Shown: piece by piece, positions 54,202 to 63,430 of the stretch
Layout of the letters: every line of letters starts with the position of its first letter
Position numbering within the stretch: position 1 is the stretch's first letter
Assembly: GCF_001307105.1 (NCBI RefSeq)
Contig: NZ_LGYN01000001.1
Location: forward strand, 434,001-498,000
Source: Bacillus australimaris
GTDB taxonomy: Bacteria; Bacillota; Bacilli; Bacillales; Bacillaceae
DNA length: 64,000 nucleotides
Direction: 5' to 3'
Notes under the pieces: generated by a model
Told to the model about the DNA's origin: nothing
What the model saw: only the letters and a program-made list of their open reading frames with translations
Databases searched by the model: none
Program-made: the position numbers and the translations under genes

Positions 54202-54267
54202 TCATTGATCACCTCACAATCTCCTTTTACGGTTATCATATGTGCAGGTGATCAATGTGGAGCGTGT

Positions 54268-54324
54268 CTAAACCTGGTCCTTCTCCCTCGTATAACAATC
54301 TAGCATTGCAAGCATCATAAACAT
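54268..54324 (-). CDS. 18-codon ORF with strong ribosome binding site
   Basis: MFMMLAMLDCYTREKDQV, with AAAGGAGGAG 5-6 nt before the ATG. Hydrophobic Met-rich first half, charged second half. It lies between yrzI and the 53-residue gene. Too short for homology; the quality of the site is the only evidence. Confidence 0.4.
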   Translation of the reverse strand: MFMMLAMLDCYTREKDQV

Positions 54325-54361
54325 GTCAATCTCCTCCTTTTCACATTTTTCTTTTCCTGTT

Positions 54362-54496
54362 TTAGTTCATATACTTTAGTTGTTTCTGTTTCATTTCTTC
54401 GTAAAATGTTTCGACTTCTTGTTCGTAAAGAACGGTCTCAATATCCTTGTATTTACGCTGGATCGTCAATGTAATAAAAAATAAATGGATTGTCAT
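54362..54496 (-). CDS. yrzI: YrzI, small sporulation-type protein
   Basis: 44 codons. Hydrophobic start (MTIHLFFITLTI), then charged helix (QRKYKDIETVLYEQEVETFYE). This is the YrzI pattern; the family often occurs in tandem copies. GGGAGGTGA lies before the ATG. Near yrhC as in B. subtilis. Confidence 0.82.
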   Translation of the reverse strand: MTIHLFFITLTIQRKYKDIETVLYEQEVETFYEEMKQKQLKYMN

Positions 54497-54533
54497 ATAC
54501 GCTCACCTCCCTTCAGTTCGCAGCACGCGAAAT

Positions 54534-54572
54534 AGCCCGCAGATCTTCTTTATCAGTTGACCTGCGGGCACA
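54534..54572 (-). other. Hairpin between yrzI and the 38-codon ORF
   Basis: GCCCGCAG (54534-54541) pairs with CTGCGGGC (54563-54570), loop about 21 nt. The T run after it on the minus strand is poor, so it may be a processing or attenuator structure, not a clear terminator. Confidence 0.45.
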
Positions 54573-54644
54573 CTAAAATGCAGCTCAAAAGACAATGTCT
54601 TCCAACCTGCAATGGATGATACGTGTGAAATCCTCGTTTACTAC

Positions 54645-54761
54645 TTAAACAGTTATGAAGCGTGCACCGTATAAGGCAAAGGAAGGACACGAGCTCTTCC
54701 ACAGGCTGATGACATGATGAAATTGTTGGTTGAATTGATTCCAAGTAGATACGAATAACAT
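54645..54761 (-). CDS. 38-codon ORF with strong ribosome binding site
   Basis: MLFVSTWNQFNQQFHHVISL..., 38 residues, with AAAGGAGG about 8 nt before the ATG. It lies inside a longer open frame (54553-54822) that reads MVLAGYTYKVIKKNVKE at first. One of the two is probably the real gene; the ribosome binding site favours the short one. Unknown function. Confidence 0.4.
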   Translation of the reverse strand: MLFVSTWNQFNQQFHHVISLWKSSCPSFALYGARFITV

Positions 54762-54910
54762 ATTCTTCAGCCTCCTTTACGTTTTTTTTAATTACTTTGT
54801 AAGTATATCCAGCAAGAACCATTTTGTAAACCTGTTTTTAGAAATATAGATGATTTTTGTGTTTTTGACTAAATTTCTACAATTATTCTTGTCCAATTGT
54901 CCAATACAAT

Positions 54911-54944
54911 AAAAAAAGCCCCCTCATGCACATGAGGAGACTTT
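54911..54944 (-). terminator. Terminator after yrhC
   Basis: CCCTCATG / CATGAGG hairpin with T run on the minus strand. Confidence 0.75.
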
Positions 54945-54948
54945 CGAA

Positions 54949-55188
54949 TTATTCTTCATCTAATTCTTGCAGTTTCTTTTGAAAGAAAATCGCGCGTTTA
55001 ACACAAACAAAAGCTGCTAATAAGAAAACACAATCTATTGCCATCATCAGCATTTTTGGAGATGCTTCGATGTGCTGGTTCGGTAAGATCGTACCAATAT
55101 ATAAAAAGGTGCTGACAGCAAGCAAAATAAAAGCGTACTGCTTGTAATCTGTCACTAAATCACTCCACTTTTTCTTCACTTGTTTCAC
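54949..55188 (-). CDS. yrhC: YrhC, small two-helix membrane protein
   Basis: 79 residues with two membrane segments (about residues 18-35 and 46-63) and charged ends. Found downstream of mccB in B. subtilis; its role is unknown. Probably part of the yrrT-mtnN-mccAB transcript, since no terminator separates it from mccB. Confidence 0.85.
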   Translation of the reverse strand: MKQVKKKWSDLVTDYKQYAFILLAVSTFLYIGTILPNQHIEASPKMLMMAIDCVFLLAAFVCVKRAIFFQKKLQELDEE

Positions 55189-55250
55189 CTTCCAGTATTA
55201 ATGTCTATTCATAGCTTAACATAGTGAGAGAAAGCGAGGAGCATGTAAAT

Positions 55251-56399
55251 CTATCCATTCGCTAGTGCGCTTAGTCCTTGCTTGATATCATTTAGTAAAT
55301 CATCAACATCTTCAATACCAACGGAAATACGAATTAAACCATCTGTGATGCCAAGCTCCTCCCGGCGATCTTTTGGAATGGACGCATGGGTCATCCGGGC
55401 AGGGACAGAAATTAAGCTTTCAACCGCTCCAAGACTTTCTGCGATCGTAAACAGCTTAAGCTGGCTTAAAAATACATCCACATGTTCTTCTTTTCCAATA
55501 TCAAAAGAGATCATTCCGCCGAAGCCGGTTGCTTGTGTTTTCGCAAGTTCATGTCCAGGGTGTGCACTAAGGCCCGGGTAATAAACACGTGTAACCGCTG
55601 AATGTTGTTCTAAAAACTCAGCGATTTTCTGTGCATTTTGCTGATGTGCTTCCATTCTAAGTCCAAGCGTTTTCATCCCTCTCATGAGAAGCCATGAATC
55701 CTGCGGTCCGAGAATGCCGCCAGTCGAGTTTTGAACAAAGTGCAGTTCTTCTCCAAGCTCTTTCGTCGCTGTTACAACAAGCCCGCCTACGACATCACTA
55801 TGACCGCCTAAATATTTAGTGGCACTGTGCAAGACAATGTCCGCGCCATATTCAATCGGCTTTTGGAAATACGGTGTGAAAAATGTATTATCGACAATCA
55901 TCAAGATGTTGGCTTCTTTTGTCAATTGGCCGATGGCTTTTAGATCCGTCATTTTAAGTAAAGGATTGGTTGGTGATTCAATGTAAACGGCTTTTGTTTC
56001 AGGTAAAATTGCTTTTTTCACCGCTTCAGGATCACTTGTATCTACAAATGTCGCTTGAATACCAATACGGTTTAGCACTTTCGTGATGACGCGGTAGGTT
56101 CCGCCATATACATCATCTGTCAAGACAATATGATCCCCACTGTTAAACAGCATCATGACAGCTGTAATGGCTGCCATCCCTGAACCAAATGCGTAGCCGT
56201 TTGCCCCTCCTTCAAGATCACGAATGACTGTTTCAAGTGCTGTTCTTGTTGGATTTGCTGTTCTAGAGTATTCATACCCTGTATGTTCGCCTGCTTTCGG
56301 CTGCTTATAAGTGCTCACTTGGTAAATTGGAACTGACACAGCGCCTGTTCTTTCATCACCCGTTGTTCCACCGTGTATCATCATTGTTTTTGGTTTCAT
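55251..56399 (-). CDS. mccB: Cystathionine gamma-lyase / homocysteine gamma-lyase MccB
   Basis: 382 residues, PLP fold type I of the Cys/Met metabolism family. PLP Lys in LHSATKYLGGHSD (about residue 196), YEYSRTANPTR near the N-terminus and IVDNTFFTPYFQ. Cleaves cystathionine to cysteine. ATG 56399 has GGGAGGAAAA upstream. It follows mccA by 1 bp. Confidence 0.93.
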   Translation of the reverse strand: MKPKTMMIHGGTTGDERTGAVSVPIYQVSTYKQPKAGEHTGYEYSRTANPTRTALETVIRDLEGGANGYAFGSGMAAITAVMMLFNSGDHIVLTDDVYGGTYRVITKVLNRIGIQATFVDTSDPEAVKKAILPETKAVYIESPTNPLLKMTDLKAIGQLTKEANILMIVDNTFFTPYFQKPIEYGADIVLHSATKYLGGHSDVVGGLVVTATKELGEELHFVQNSTGGILGPQDSWLLMRGMKTLGLRMEAHQQNAQKIAEFLEQHSAVTRVYYPGLSAHPGHELAKTQATGFGGMISFDIGKEEHVDVFLSQLKLFTIAESLGAVESLISVPARMTHASIPKDRREELGITDGLIRISVGIEDVDDLLNDIKQGLSALANG

Positions 56400-56400
56400 T

Positions 56401-57324
56401 CTATTTTCCTCCCTCATAAATTCCTTTACTTAAATATCGTTCACTGCTGTCAGGAAAAATGGTCACGATGACTGTCCCAGGCGCTGCCTTTTTCGCTTCC
56501 TCTAAAGCAGCAAATAACGCGGCTCCAGAAGAGCTTCCAATGAGAACACCCTCTTTTTCAGCGGCTTCTTTCACCATTTGGAAAGCATCATCGTCACTGA
56601 CAGTGTAAATGTCATCGAATAAAGCCGGCTCCATATACTCTGGGATAAATTCAAGGCCAATTCCTTCCGTTCTATGCGGGCCTGGGTCTCCTCCATTTAA
56701 AATCGATCCTTCTGGCTCCACAACAACCGTTTTTAACGATGGATGCTGCTCCTTTAAATAGGCGGCACATCCTTGAAAAGTTCCGCCTGATCCTGCTCCT
56801 GCCACGAATACGTCGATGTTCCCTTTTAAATCGGACCATATTTCAGGACCGAGCGTTTTGTAGTAAGTCAATGGATTTACTTGGTTTTTAAATTGTAAAA
56901 CGCAATAGGCATTATCAAGGCTTGCCTCTAGCTCAAGAGCTCGATCAATCGCACCCTTCATGCCCTCATTTCTTGGCGTGTGAATAATCTCTGCACCGAG
57001 TGCCTTCATAAGCTGTTGTTTTTCTTGGCTAAAATGTTCTGGCACACAAAAAACGGTGTGCAATTGATGCTTTCTTGCACTTAGAGCAAGCCCAATTCCT
57101 GTGTTTCCAGCGGTCGCTTCAATAATGGTTCCGCCTGGACGCAGTTTGCCAGATGCTAATGCTTCTCTTATGAGCATATCACCTAAACGATCCTTAATAC
57201 TTCCACCTGGATTCATCATCTCAAGCTTCGCATACACCTCAACGCCTTCCGGGATGCCAATCCCTGACAGCTTTAAAAGCGGTGTGCGGCCAATTAATTC
57301 TGTAATGTCCTTTATGACAGCCAT
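56401..57324 (-). CDS. mccA: Cystathionine beta-synthase (O-acetylserine dependent) MccA
   Basis: 307 residues, PLP fold type II. PLP Lys in NPGGSIKDRLG (about residue 43), EATAGNTGIGLA and AGSGGTFQGCAAYL. Makes cystathionine from homocysteine and O-acetylserine in the Met-to-Cys route. Third gene of the operon after yrrT and mtnN. Confidence 0.93.
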   Translation of the reverse strand: MAVIKDITELIGRTPLLKLSGIGIPEGVEVYAKLEMMNPGGSIKDRLGDMLIREALASGKLRPGGTIIEATAGNTGIGLALSARKHQLHTVFCVPEHFSQEKQQLMKALGAEIIHTPRNEGMKGAIDRALELEASLDNAYCVLQFKNQVNPLTYYKTLGPEIWSDLKGNIDVFVAGAGSGGTFQGCAAYLKEQHPSLKTVVVEPEGSILNGGDPGPHRTEGIGLEFIPEYMEPALFDDIYTVSDDDAFQMVKEAAEKEGVLIGSSSGAALFAALEEAKKAAPGTVIVTIFPDSSERYLSKGIYEGGK

Positions 57325-57370
57325 ATAATTCCCTTCCTTTGCATGGAAAAGAAGGGGGAAACCCCTTCTT

Positions 57371-58066
57371 TTATTGTGTTTGCTTTATCATACGCAGGAC
57401 AAGATCGGTTGAGTGAATCGCTGCTTGCTCAAGGAATTGATCAAAAGAGACATTGGATTCTTTCCCTGCAATATCTGAAAGGGCACGAACGACAACAAAT
57501 GGCGTTCCAAAGAGCTGGCATACTTGTGCAACGGCTGCAGCTTCCATTTCCACCGCATATAACTCTGGAAACTTCTCTCTCACAAACGCAACACGACCCG
57601 GATCATTCATAAATGAATCTCCAGTTGCAATCGTTCCTTTTGCCACTTGAATATGATCAATCTCTAAAGCAGATTCCTCTGCAAGCTTCACAAGCTTTTC
57701 ATCCGCAATGAAAGCAGCTGGAAGTCCTGGCACTTGTCCATATTCGTAATTAAAGATGGTCACATCTACATCGTGATGTCTCACATCAGTAGAGATGACA
57801 ATATCCCCTACATTTAATGAGTGATGGAAACCGCCAGCAGATCCTGTATTGATCACATAATCTGGCTGAAAGCGGTCAAGCAGTAAGGTAGTGCTGACCG
57901 CTGCATTTACTTTTCCAATCCCTGATTTTAATAAAATCACTTCTTTATCTTCATAAACACCTGTTGTAAATTCACACCCAGCGATGTTTTCTTGTGTAGC
58001 ATTCTTTAGTTGATCTCTTAAAATCGTTACTTCTTCTTCCATTGCACCTATAACTGCGATTTTCAA
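57371..58066 (-). CDS. mtnN: 5'-methylthioadenosine/S-adenosylhomocysteine nucleosidase
   Basis: 231 residues, PNP fold. N-terminal [10 protein letters not shown] (catalytic Glu about 12), [18 protein letters not shown] (about 74), and [12 protein letters not shown] (catalytic Glu region, about 172) and LSDIAGKE. Removes adenine from S-adenosylhomocysteine, feeding homocysteine to MccA. Confidence 0.95.
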   Translation of the reverse strand: MKIAVIGAMEEEVTILRDQLKNATQENIAGCEFTTGVYEDKEVILLKSGIGKVNAAVSTTLLLDRFQPDYVINTGSAGGFHHSLNVGDIVISTDVRHHDVDVTIFNYEYGQVPGLPAAFIADEKLVKLAEESALEIDHIQVAKGTIATGDSFMNDPGRVAFVREKFPELYAVEMEAAAVAQVCQLFGTPFVVVRALSDIAGKESNVSFDQFLEQAAIHSTDLVLRMIKQTQ

Positions 58067-58081
58067 AACAAAAACATCCTT

Positions 58082-58723
58082 TCATTCCCTTTTCTTCGCT
58101 TCAACGATCCAAACAAAATCATTCATTTGATGAAAGGACGTGCTAAAACCTTCTTCTTCAAAGATTTTCTTTAGCACATCAATCGTTGGATAATATTCCG
58201 TTTCTAAATCCTCTGCAAGCTGATCGAATCCTGCGGCTTTTGCTTTACCTATTTCAGCTTGATGTGCTGCTTGATTTTGAAACATTGTATCAGCAAAGAC
58301 TATTTTACCATCTGAGTGAAGGATGTTGCTATAGGTGTGAATGGCTTGTTTTTTTTCTTCGTCCGTTAAATGGTGGAAAGCATATGAGCTAACAATCGTA
58401 TCTGGCTCAAAAGGCGGCGATGGAAATGATAAAAAATCCCCATCATGAAACACATCTGGTACTCCTTTTTGAAGAGCCGCTTTCTTCATGGCATCTGATG
58501 GTTCAACACCAAACACCTTCTTATCAGCCGCAAGTAGTAGCGCTGTTAAATTTCCCGTACCGCTTCCAAACTCAAGAACATATTGGCCTGAGCGGCGGGC
58601 AATCTCTTTTAAAATAGCCGGATACCGGCGAAATACTTCTTCATACTGCTCGTCATGACCACTTACCGTGTCATCATAAGAGTCAGCCCAATGATCAAAT
58701 AAAGAAAGAAACTCACGTCCCAT
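58082..58723 (-). CDS. yrrT: YrrT, SAM-dependent methyltransferase
   Basis: 213 residues from ATG 58723 (GTGGAGGG upstream). Motif I LEFGSGTGNLTALLL (about residue 47), FGVEPSDAM. First gene of the Met-to-Cys operon; its substrate is not known. In B. subtilis the operon is controlled by CymR; here the upstream region has two GGAATAAA copies about 22 bp apart but I cannot assign a CymR box. Confidence 0.88.
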   Translation of the reverse strand: MGREFLSLFDHWADSYDDTVSGHDEQYEEVFRRYPAILKEIARRSGQYVLEFGSGTGNLTALLLAADKKVFGVEPSDAMKKAALQKGVPDVFHDGDFLSFPSPPFEPDTIVSSYAFHHLTDEEKKQAIHTYSNILHSDGKIVFADTMFQNQAAHQAEIGKAKAAGFDQLAEDLETEYYPTIDVLKKIFEEEGFSTSFHQMNDFVWIVEAKKRE

Positions 58724-58908
58724 TTTCTTTCCCTCCACTTTATCTATTTATTCCTATGTGTATAGTATGTTTTATTCCGTCGAACAGTTCCTATCCTACC
58801 ACATCTTCTGTTTCTTTCCTACTAAAAAATACTGGGAGGGGCAGAAAATATTTGCCCTTCTGAAGGAGAGAGATTAAGATGAATGGAGAGTATAGAGAGG
58901 TGAATCAA

Positions 58909-59112
58909 ATGGATTTTCAGCTGGATTTTTTAAAGGATAAAATTGAATTTTTTGAAGCAGCATCTTTAAAAGAACTTGAACAAAAGATCCAAAAACAAAT
59001 TGAACATAATCAGGCGATTCTGCTGACCGTTCATTCTGTCAGTCATCAAACGACTGTGATCGATGATCGGATTTTGTATACAGCGGTTGTTCATTTTAAA
59101 GCAAAGGTCTAA
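58909..59112 (+). CDS. yrzA: YrzA family small protein
   Basis: 67 residues from ATG 58909 with AGAGGTGA upstream, the length of B. subtilis YrzA. Blocks DFQLDFLKDKIEFFEA and HSVSHQTTV. Function unknown. Preceded by a hairpin GGGCA / TGCCC (58834-58862). Confidence 0.85.
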   Translation: MDFQLDFLKDKIEFFEAASLKELEQKIQKQIEHNQAILLTVHSVSHQTTVIDDRILYTAVVHFKAKV

Positions 59113-59146
59113 ATAAAAAAGATAGCACCGCTGCTATCTTTTTTTC
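59113..59146. terminator. Terminator between yrzA and yrrS
   Basis: AAAGATAGCA / TGCTATCTTT hairpin with T run. Confidence 0.8.
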
Positions 59147-59150
59147 ATGT

Positions 59151-59816
59151 TTATTTTAATTTTTCAACCTTCACAGGTTTCCACCCTTTTTCATCTACCC
59201 ACGTAATTTCCACGCGGTAGCGTTCACCTGTTGATTTATCACGGATGGTTCCTTTTGCATCTTGAGGGCCTCCGTTATTTCCTAACCAAAGGACTGTCAT
59301 TTGATCTTCTGAAATTCCTGTCGCATAAGACATCGCTTTGATCATTTCTTTCCAGTCTTTTGATTTAGAATCATAGGTCGCTGTATGTGAACCGGATTGC
59401 TCTGTTCCTACAGGCTCCCAGTCATCGTTTTCGTATGTTTTGTCTACGTCACTCGTTTTGCCGCCGTCTGTTTCTTTGGCATCTTTTAACGCATCTTTAT
59501 TAGGCTTTTCTTCATCATCTGTCTTCTTCGTATCGTCGTTTTGATCAGATGAATCATCTTTTTTTGCATCTGAATCATCGGATGTGTCTTTCTTTTGGTC
59601 TTTCACATCTTCTTCTGACTTTTGTTTATTTTCACTTGTTGCAGGTGCCGTTTTTGATGGTGCATCCGCTACATCTGTGTCTTTCGGTTTATTAAAAATT
59701 AACAAACTCGATGCGACAACCAAAATAAGCACCACAACGATACCAATTAATATGTTAAGCACCATATTTGCCTTTCTGCGCTTATCACGATGTTCAAATC
59801 GAGAATTTCTACTCAA
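59151..59816 (-). CDS. yrrS: YrrS, membrane protein with acidic linker (DUF1510)
   Basis: 221 residues. One membrane segment (about residues 19-40), a very acidic Asp/Lys-rich disordered linker (about 50-125), and a C-terminal folded domain (about 135-221) with SYATGISEDQMTVLWLGNNG and a final EITWVDEKGWKPVKVEKLK (DUF1510). TTG start with GGAGTG upstream. Downstream of pbpI as in B. subtilis; cell-wall link is inference. Confidence 0.9.
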   Translation of the reverse strand: MSRNSRFEHRDKRRKANMVLNILIGIVVVLILVVASSLLIFNKPKDTDVADAPSKTAPATSENKQKSEEDVKDQKKDTSDDSDAKKDDSSDQNDDTKKTDDEEKPNKDALKDAKETDGGKTSDVDKTYENDDWEPVGTEQSGSHTATYDSKSKDWKEMIKAMSYATGISEDQMTVLWLGNNGGPQDAKGTIRDKSTGERYRVEITWVDEKGWKPVKVEKLK

Positions 59817-59884
59817 AATCTCTGCACTCCTTTGCCTCTGTTCCCTAAGTCGTTTACTATTCTAACATGACATGAAGGGATGTT

Positions 59885-61627
59885 CTATGTCTGTTTCTTT
59901 TCAATTTCATTGACCTTTTTTACAATATCATAAAACGCATCATTTGTCTTAGCCCGGCCACTTGTCTCGTCAAGGTGAACAACGACAAGGGCGTATTTTG
60001 GTTTTTCTACCGGAAAGTAGCCAGCAAACCACTTATGATAAAGCGGATTCCCCTTTTTGTCTTGACTGCCTGTTTGGGCAGTACCTGATTTCCCCGCCAC
60101 AGCGTATGGCAAATCTTGAAACCTTCTTCCGGTTCCCTTGTCAGAGGTCACCACCTGTCTTAAGTATTTTTGCAGCTTTTGAGCTGTATAGCGGTCTATG
60201 CTGTCCCCTTCAGACCGTTTGTTTTGAAAGGACAGCATCGTTGTTCCGTTTTGATACAGCACTTTTTCTGCGATTTTTACTTCTTTTCGTTCTCCTCCTC
60301 TCGCAATCGATGCCATCATATTGGCGATTTGCAAAGGAGTCGTTTTGACATTTTTTTGTCCTATTGCGGTTTGGGCAATGGCTTTTTTGACATGCTTGTC
60401 TCTTTTATCTCCCCACACACTGCCTGATTCTTCACGATCTAACTGCCTGAAGTGCTGCTGATGATAAACATCTCCCTCCCAGCCAGCTCGATCTATGAGC
60501 CCAAGCTTTGCAGCTGTTTTTTCGATGATTTGCTCATCTTTTTGGATCAGCTTGCCGGCAAGTGTCGCAAAGGTATAATTGCAGCTTTGCGAGAAGCTGT
60601 CAGCCAGATTTAGCACGTCCTGTTTTCCTTCAGGCTCTCCATATAAATTCTTTCGACAGTCATACATCGTTTGTGGCTGGTCAAGGTTTTTTTCTATTGC
60701 TGCGGCAAGCACAGCCGTTTTAAAGACAGAGCCTGGAGCGATGGCTGTCAGCATATAATTTCTTGCCTCATGCCGATTTTCACTGGTGACATTCGGAGTA
60801 CTCGCCATTGCCAGCACACTGCCGCTTTCAATGTCGAGCAGAACAGCACCGCCTTTTTCAACTCCTTGTTCTTTGAGCACCTTCTCCATTTCAGTTTGCA
60901 TGTCTTCATCTATTGTTGTCTGTACTTGAAGCGGATAAAAGGAATGGGCTTCTGCTGTATATTTGACGTCCATCCCGAACAAAGGGTTTCCCCTCCCGTC
61001 CACATGATATAACAATTTTGTGTCTTGCTCGGGTAATAGAAATTCGTCAAAGGTACTTTCCAGCCCAAATGTGCCAATTTCAGTTCGAATGGAAAGCTCT
61101 TTTTTGTCAGGATAACGCTTTCTGAGCAATTCTGGATTCTCACTTGTGAAGCCTAGCGTGTGGAGGGCAAGTCTTTTTTTGTCCTTCTCTTTCATATATA
61201 CGCCGTACACACCTGAATATTTCATATCATTGATGTCTTTCAGCTTTTTTTTCGTGATGTCATCTTTTAAAATGAGAGGTTTTTTCGATTCTGTCAGCTG
61301 TTTTTTGAGTTCATCTTCTTCCATCCCAAGAATAGAGGCGGTTTGCTTTAAGTGCGGAAGATCATATTGCAGGAAGGGGAATAAGATGACCGCGGGCTGT
61401 TCTTTTGTCAGAAGCGCTTGACCGTTTCGATCTAAAAACTCACCGCGCCCGTCTGAAATAACGACTTCTTCTGTTCGCTGTTTGACACTTTCTTGTATTA
61501 AATTGATATCAAGCTTTGAAAACGATTCTGTGAAAAACAGCTGAATTTCTGCCAGTCTAATGAGAAGACCAAGCAATAACACAAAAATAATTGCACCTGT
61601 CCATTGGATTCTTCTTTTTTTGCGCAT
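59885..61627 (-). CDS. pbpI: PbpI, sporulation penicillin-binding protein (class B)
   Basis: 580 residues. One membrane anchor (about residues 9-29), a dimerisation domain, and a transpeptidase domain with SxxK in PGSVFKTA (about residue 296), SCN in [10 protein letters not shown] (about 350) and KSGTAQTG (about 515). In B. subtilis yrrR is made in the forespore under sigma-F and acts in spore wall synthesis. All motifs are intact. Confidence 0.92.
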   Translation of the reverse strand: MRKKRRIQWTGAIIFVLLLGLLIRLAEIQLFFTESFSKLDINLIQESVKQRTEEVVISDGRGEFLDRNGQALLTKEQPAVILFPFLQYDLPHLKQTASILGMEEDELKKQLTESKKPLILKDDITKKKLKDINDMKYSGVYGVYMKEKDKKRLALHTLGFTSENPELLRKRYPDKKELSIRTEIGTFGLESTFDEFLLPEQDTKLLYHVDGRGNPLFGMDVKYTAEAHSFYPLQVQTTIDEDMQTEMEKVLKEQGVEKGGAVLLDIESGSVLAMASTPNVTSENRHEARNYMLTAIAPGSVFKTAVLAAAIEKNLDQPQTMYDCRKNLYGEPEGKQDVLNLADSFSQSCNYTFATLAGKLIQKDEQIIEKTAAKLGLIDRAGWEGDVYHQQHFRQLDREESGSVWGDKRDKHVKKAIAQTAIGQKNVKTTPLQIANMMASIARGGERKEVKIAEKVLYQNGTTMLSFQNKRSEGDSIDRYTAQKLQKYLRQVVTSDKGTGRRFQDLPYAVAGKSGTAQTGSQDKKGNPLYHKWFAGYFPVEKPKYALVVVHLDETSGRAKTNDAFYDIVKKVNEIEKKQT

Positions 61628-61663
61628 AAAAACACCTCGTCCCTATTGTGGACGAGGTGTTTA
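61628..61663 (-). terminator. Terminator between greA and pbpI
   Basis: 11-bp stem ACACCTCGTCC / GGACGAGGTGT with T run on the minus strand. Confidence 0.85.
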
Positions 61664-61677
61664 TCGTATAAACGTGA

Positions 61678-62151
61678 TTATGAAATTTTTACAATTTGGA
61701 CGAACATTTCTCCGCCAGGTGTTTGAACGGTTACTTTGTCGTCTACTTGTTTGCCTAACAGGCTTTTTGCAATCGGTGAATCGTTTGAAATTTTACCTTC
61801 AAACGGATCAGCTTCTGCACTACCCACAATGGTGTAAGACTCTTCTTCGCCATCTGGTAATTCAACGAATGTCACCGTTTTACCAAGTGAAACAACATTT
61901 GAATTCCCTTCATCTTCGATAATTTTGGCATTACGAATCATATTATCAAGCGTTGTAATACGACCTTCTACAAACGCTTGCTCTTCTTTCGCTGAATCAT
62001 ATTCCGAGTTTTCAGAGAGGTCTCCAAAACTTCTAGCAATTTTAATACGCTCTACAACCTCTTTACGTTTAACCGTTTTCAAATGTTCAAGTTCTTCTTC
62101 TAATTTACGCTTTCCTTCTTCTGTCATTGGAAATACTTTCTCTTGTGCCAT
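61678..62151 (-). CDS. greA: Transcription elongation factor GreA
   Basis: 157 residues. N-terminal coiled coil ([20 protein letters not shown], first 20; to about residue 75) with the acidic tip [13 protein letters not shown], and a C-terminal FKBP-like domain with [10 protein letters not shown]. GreA rescues backtracked RNA polymerase. A long upstream region (62152-62475) may be its leader. Confidence 0.96.
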   Translation of the reverse strand: MAQEKVFPMTEEGKRKLEEELEHLKTVKRKEVVERIKIARSFGDLSENSEYDSAKEEQAFVEGRITTLDNMIRNAKIIEDEGNSNVVSLGKTVTFVELPDGEEESYTIVGSAEADPFEGKISNDSPIAKSLLGKQVDDKVTVQTPGGEMFVQIVKIS

Positions 62152-62747
62152 GAATCATTCACTCCTTCTATTAATCCTCATCATACAAACTTTCTGCACG
62201 TGAGTGACGACTGAAATATACAAGAATGAGGACATGTTCAGGCCCTCATTCCTTCTGTACCATATTCGTAAAAGTCCATCTTACATGGCGTCCCTTTTAG
62301 ATGCAACTATTATGCCTTTTATTAGACAGGACCACTCCGCAGCGGTCTAAAATCGCACAAACTGTGGAAAGGCACAGGAAGCTCCTGTACCTCGTTCGGC
62401 CATTTCGATCATATGTAGAAGAATAGCTTACCCATTCTCCATCTTCCAATACATAATATGGTCAGTGTACGATATGTCTATGCTATATTATTACAAAATT
62501 GCGTTTTGATCAAGAATTGTTTGAAAATTTGTGATGATTTGTTTGTTGGTTTTTTAATATAGTTTTACAAATTCAAAACAACTTTGATATTCAGCTTAAA
62601 AACAGCATTTTTCTACATCTATTTCACATCATTGTTTTCCTATCATACCTAATCTACCATTTAAGCTGTGATTTGTTCAAAATACATACAAATCATCTAT
62701 CAATAGAAACAAGTGAAATATTGGTAGATTCTCTGCATCACGATGCT
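62152..62747 (-). other. Long greA upstream region with a possible structured transcript
   Basis: No plausible gene over 590 bp. On the minus strand a good promoter lies at 62519-62482 (-35 TTGATC, 17 bp, -10 TAATAT). The transcript would contain hairpins GACCGCTGCGGAGTGGTC (around 62334-62351), ACAGGAGCTTCCTGT (around 62369-62384) and a GAATGAGG / CCTCATTC stem (62224-62252). It could be a long greA leader or a small RNA. I do not recognise the family. Confidence 0.4.
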
Positions 62748-62776
62748 GAAAAGACCTTTACAATGTAAAGGTCTTT
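62748..62776. terminator. Terminator after udk
   Basis: AAAGACCTTTAC / GTAAAGGTCTTT hairpin with T and A runs. Confidence 0.8.
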
Positions 62777-62790
62777 TTCTTCTTCACCAT

Positions 62791-63423
62791 TTACTCTGCT
62801 CGATCTTGAAGAATCGTTTGAATTTTTGTCACCATGAGATCAATTGCCACATGGTTTTGCCCGCCTTCTGGGATGATGATATCGGCGTATCGCTTTGTCG
62901 GTTCAATGAATTGATTATGCATGGGTCTGACAACAGATACGTATTGTTCAATCACAGAGTCGATCGAGCGGCCTCTTTCCTTCGTATCGCGTAAAATACG
63001 GCGAATGATGCGAAGGTCTGCATCTGTATCGACATACAGTTTAATGTCCATTAAATCTCTTAGACGTTCGTCTTCAAGTGCAAAGATGCCCTCTACGATG
63101 ATGACATCCTTCGGCTCAACATGAACAGTCTCTTCTGAACGTGTGTTTAGTTTAAAATCATATATTGGTTTTTCAATGGATTCGTACCTTAGGAGCTGTT
63201 CCAAATGCTCAAACATCAGGTCATTGTCGAATGCAAGCGGATGATCATAGTTCGTGAGCAGGCGCTCTTCAAATGGCATATGACTTTGATTTTTGTAATA
63301 TAAATCTTGCTGAAGCATGAGGATGGAATGTCCTTTAAATTTTTCATAGATTGAATTGGTGACGCTCGTTTTACCTGAACCCGAGCCGCCAGCAATTCCA
63401 ATGACAACTGGTTTACTCCTCAT
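62791..63423 (-). CDS. udk: Uridine kinase
   Basis: 210 residues. Walker [14 protein letters not shown] (about residue 8), DLYYKN (about 41), DHPLAFDN and a C-terminal [14 protein letters not shown]. Phosphorylates uridine and cytidine in the salvage pathway. It lies directly after yrrO, as in B. subtilis. Confidence 0.95.
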   Translation of the reverse strand: MRSKPVVIGIAGGSGSGKTSVTNSIYEKFKGHSILMLQQDLYYKNQSHMPFEERLLTNYDHPLAFDNDLMFEHLEQLLRYESIEKPIYDFKLNTRSEETVHVEPKDVIIVEGIFALEDERLRDLMDIKLYVDTDADLRIIRRILRDTKERGRSIDSVIEQYVSVVRPMHNQFIEPTKRYADIIIPEGGQNHVAIDLMVTKIQTILQDRAE

Positions 63424-63430
63424 GTGACTG

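Noticed and set aside
58740..58870. CymR box or S-box before yrrT
   Set aside because: GGAATAAA occurs twice, but neither the CymR consensus nor S-box features could be matched with confidence.
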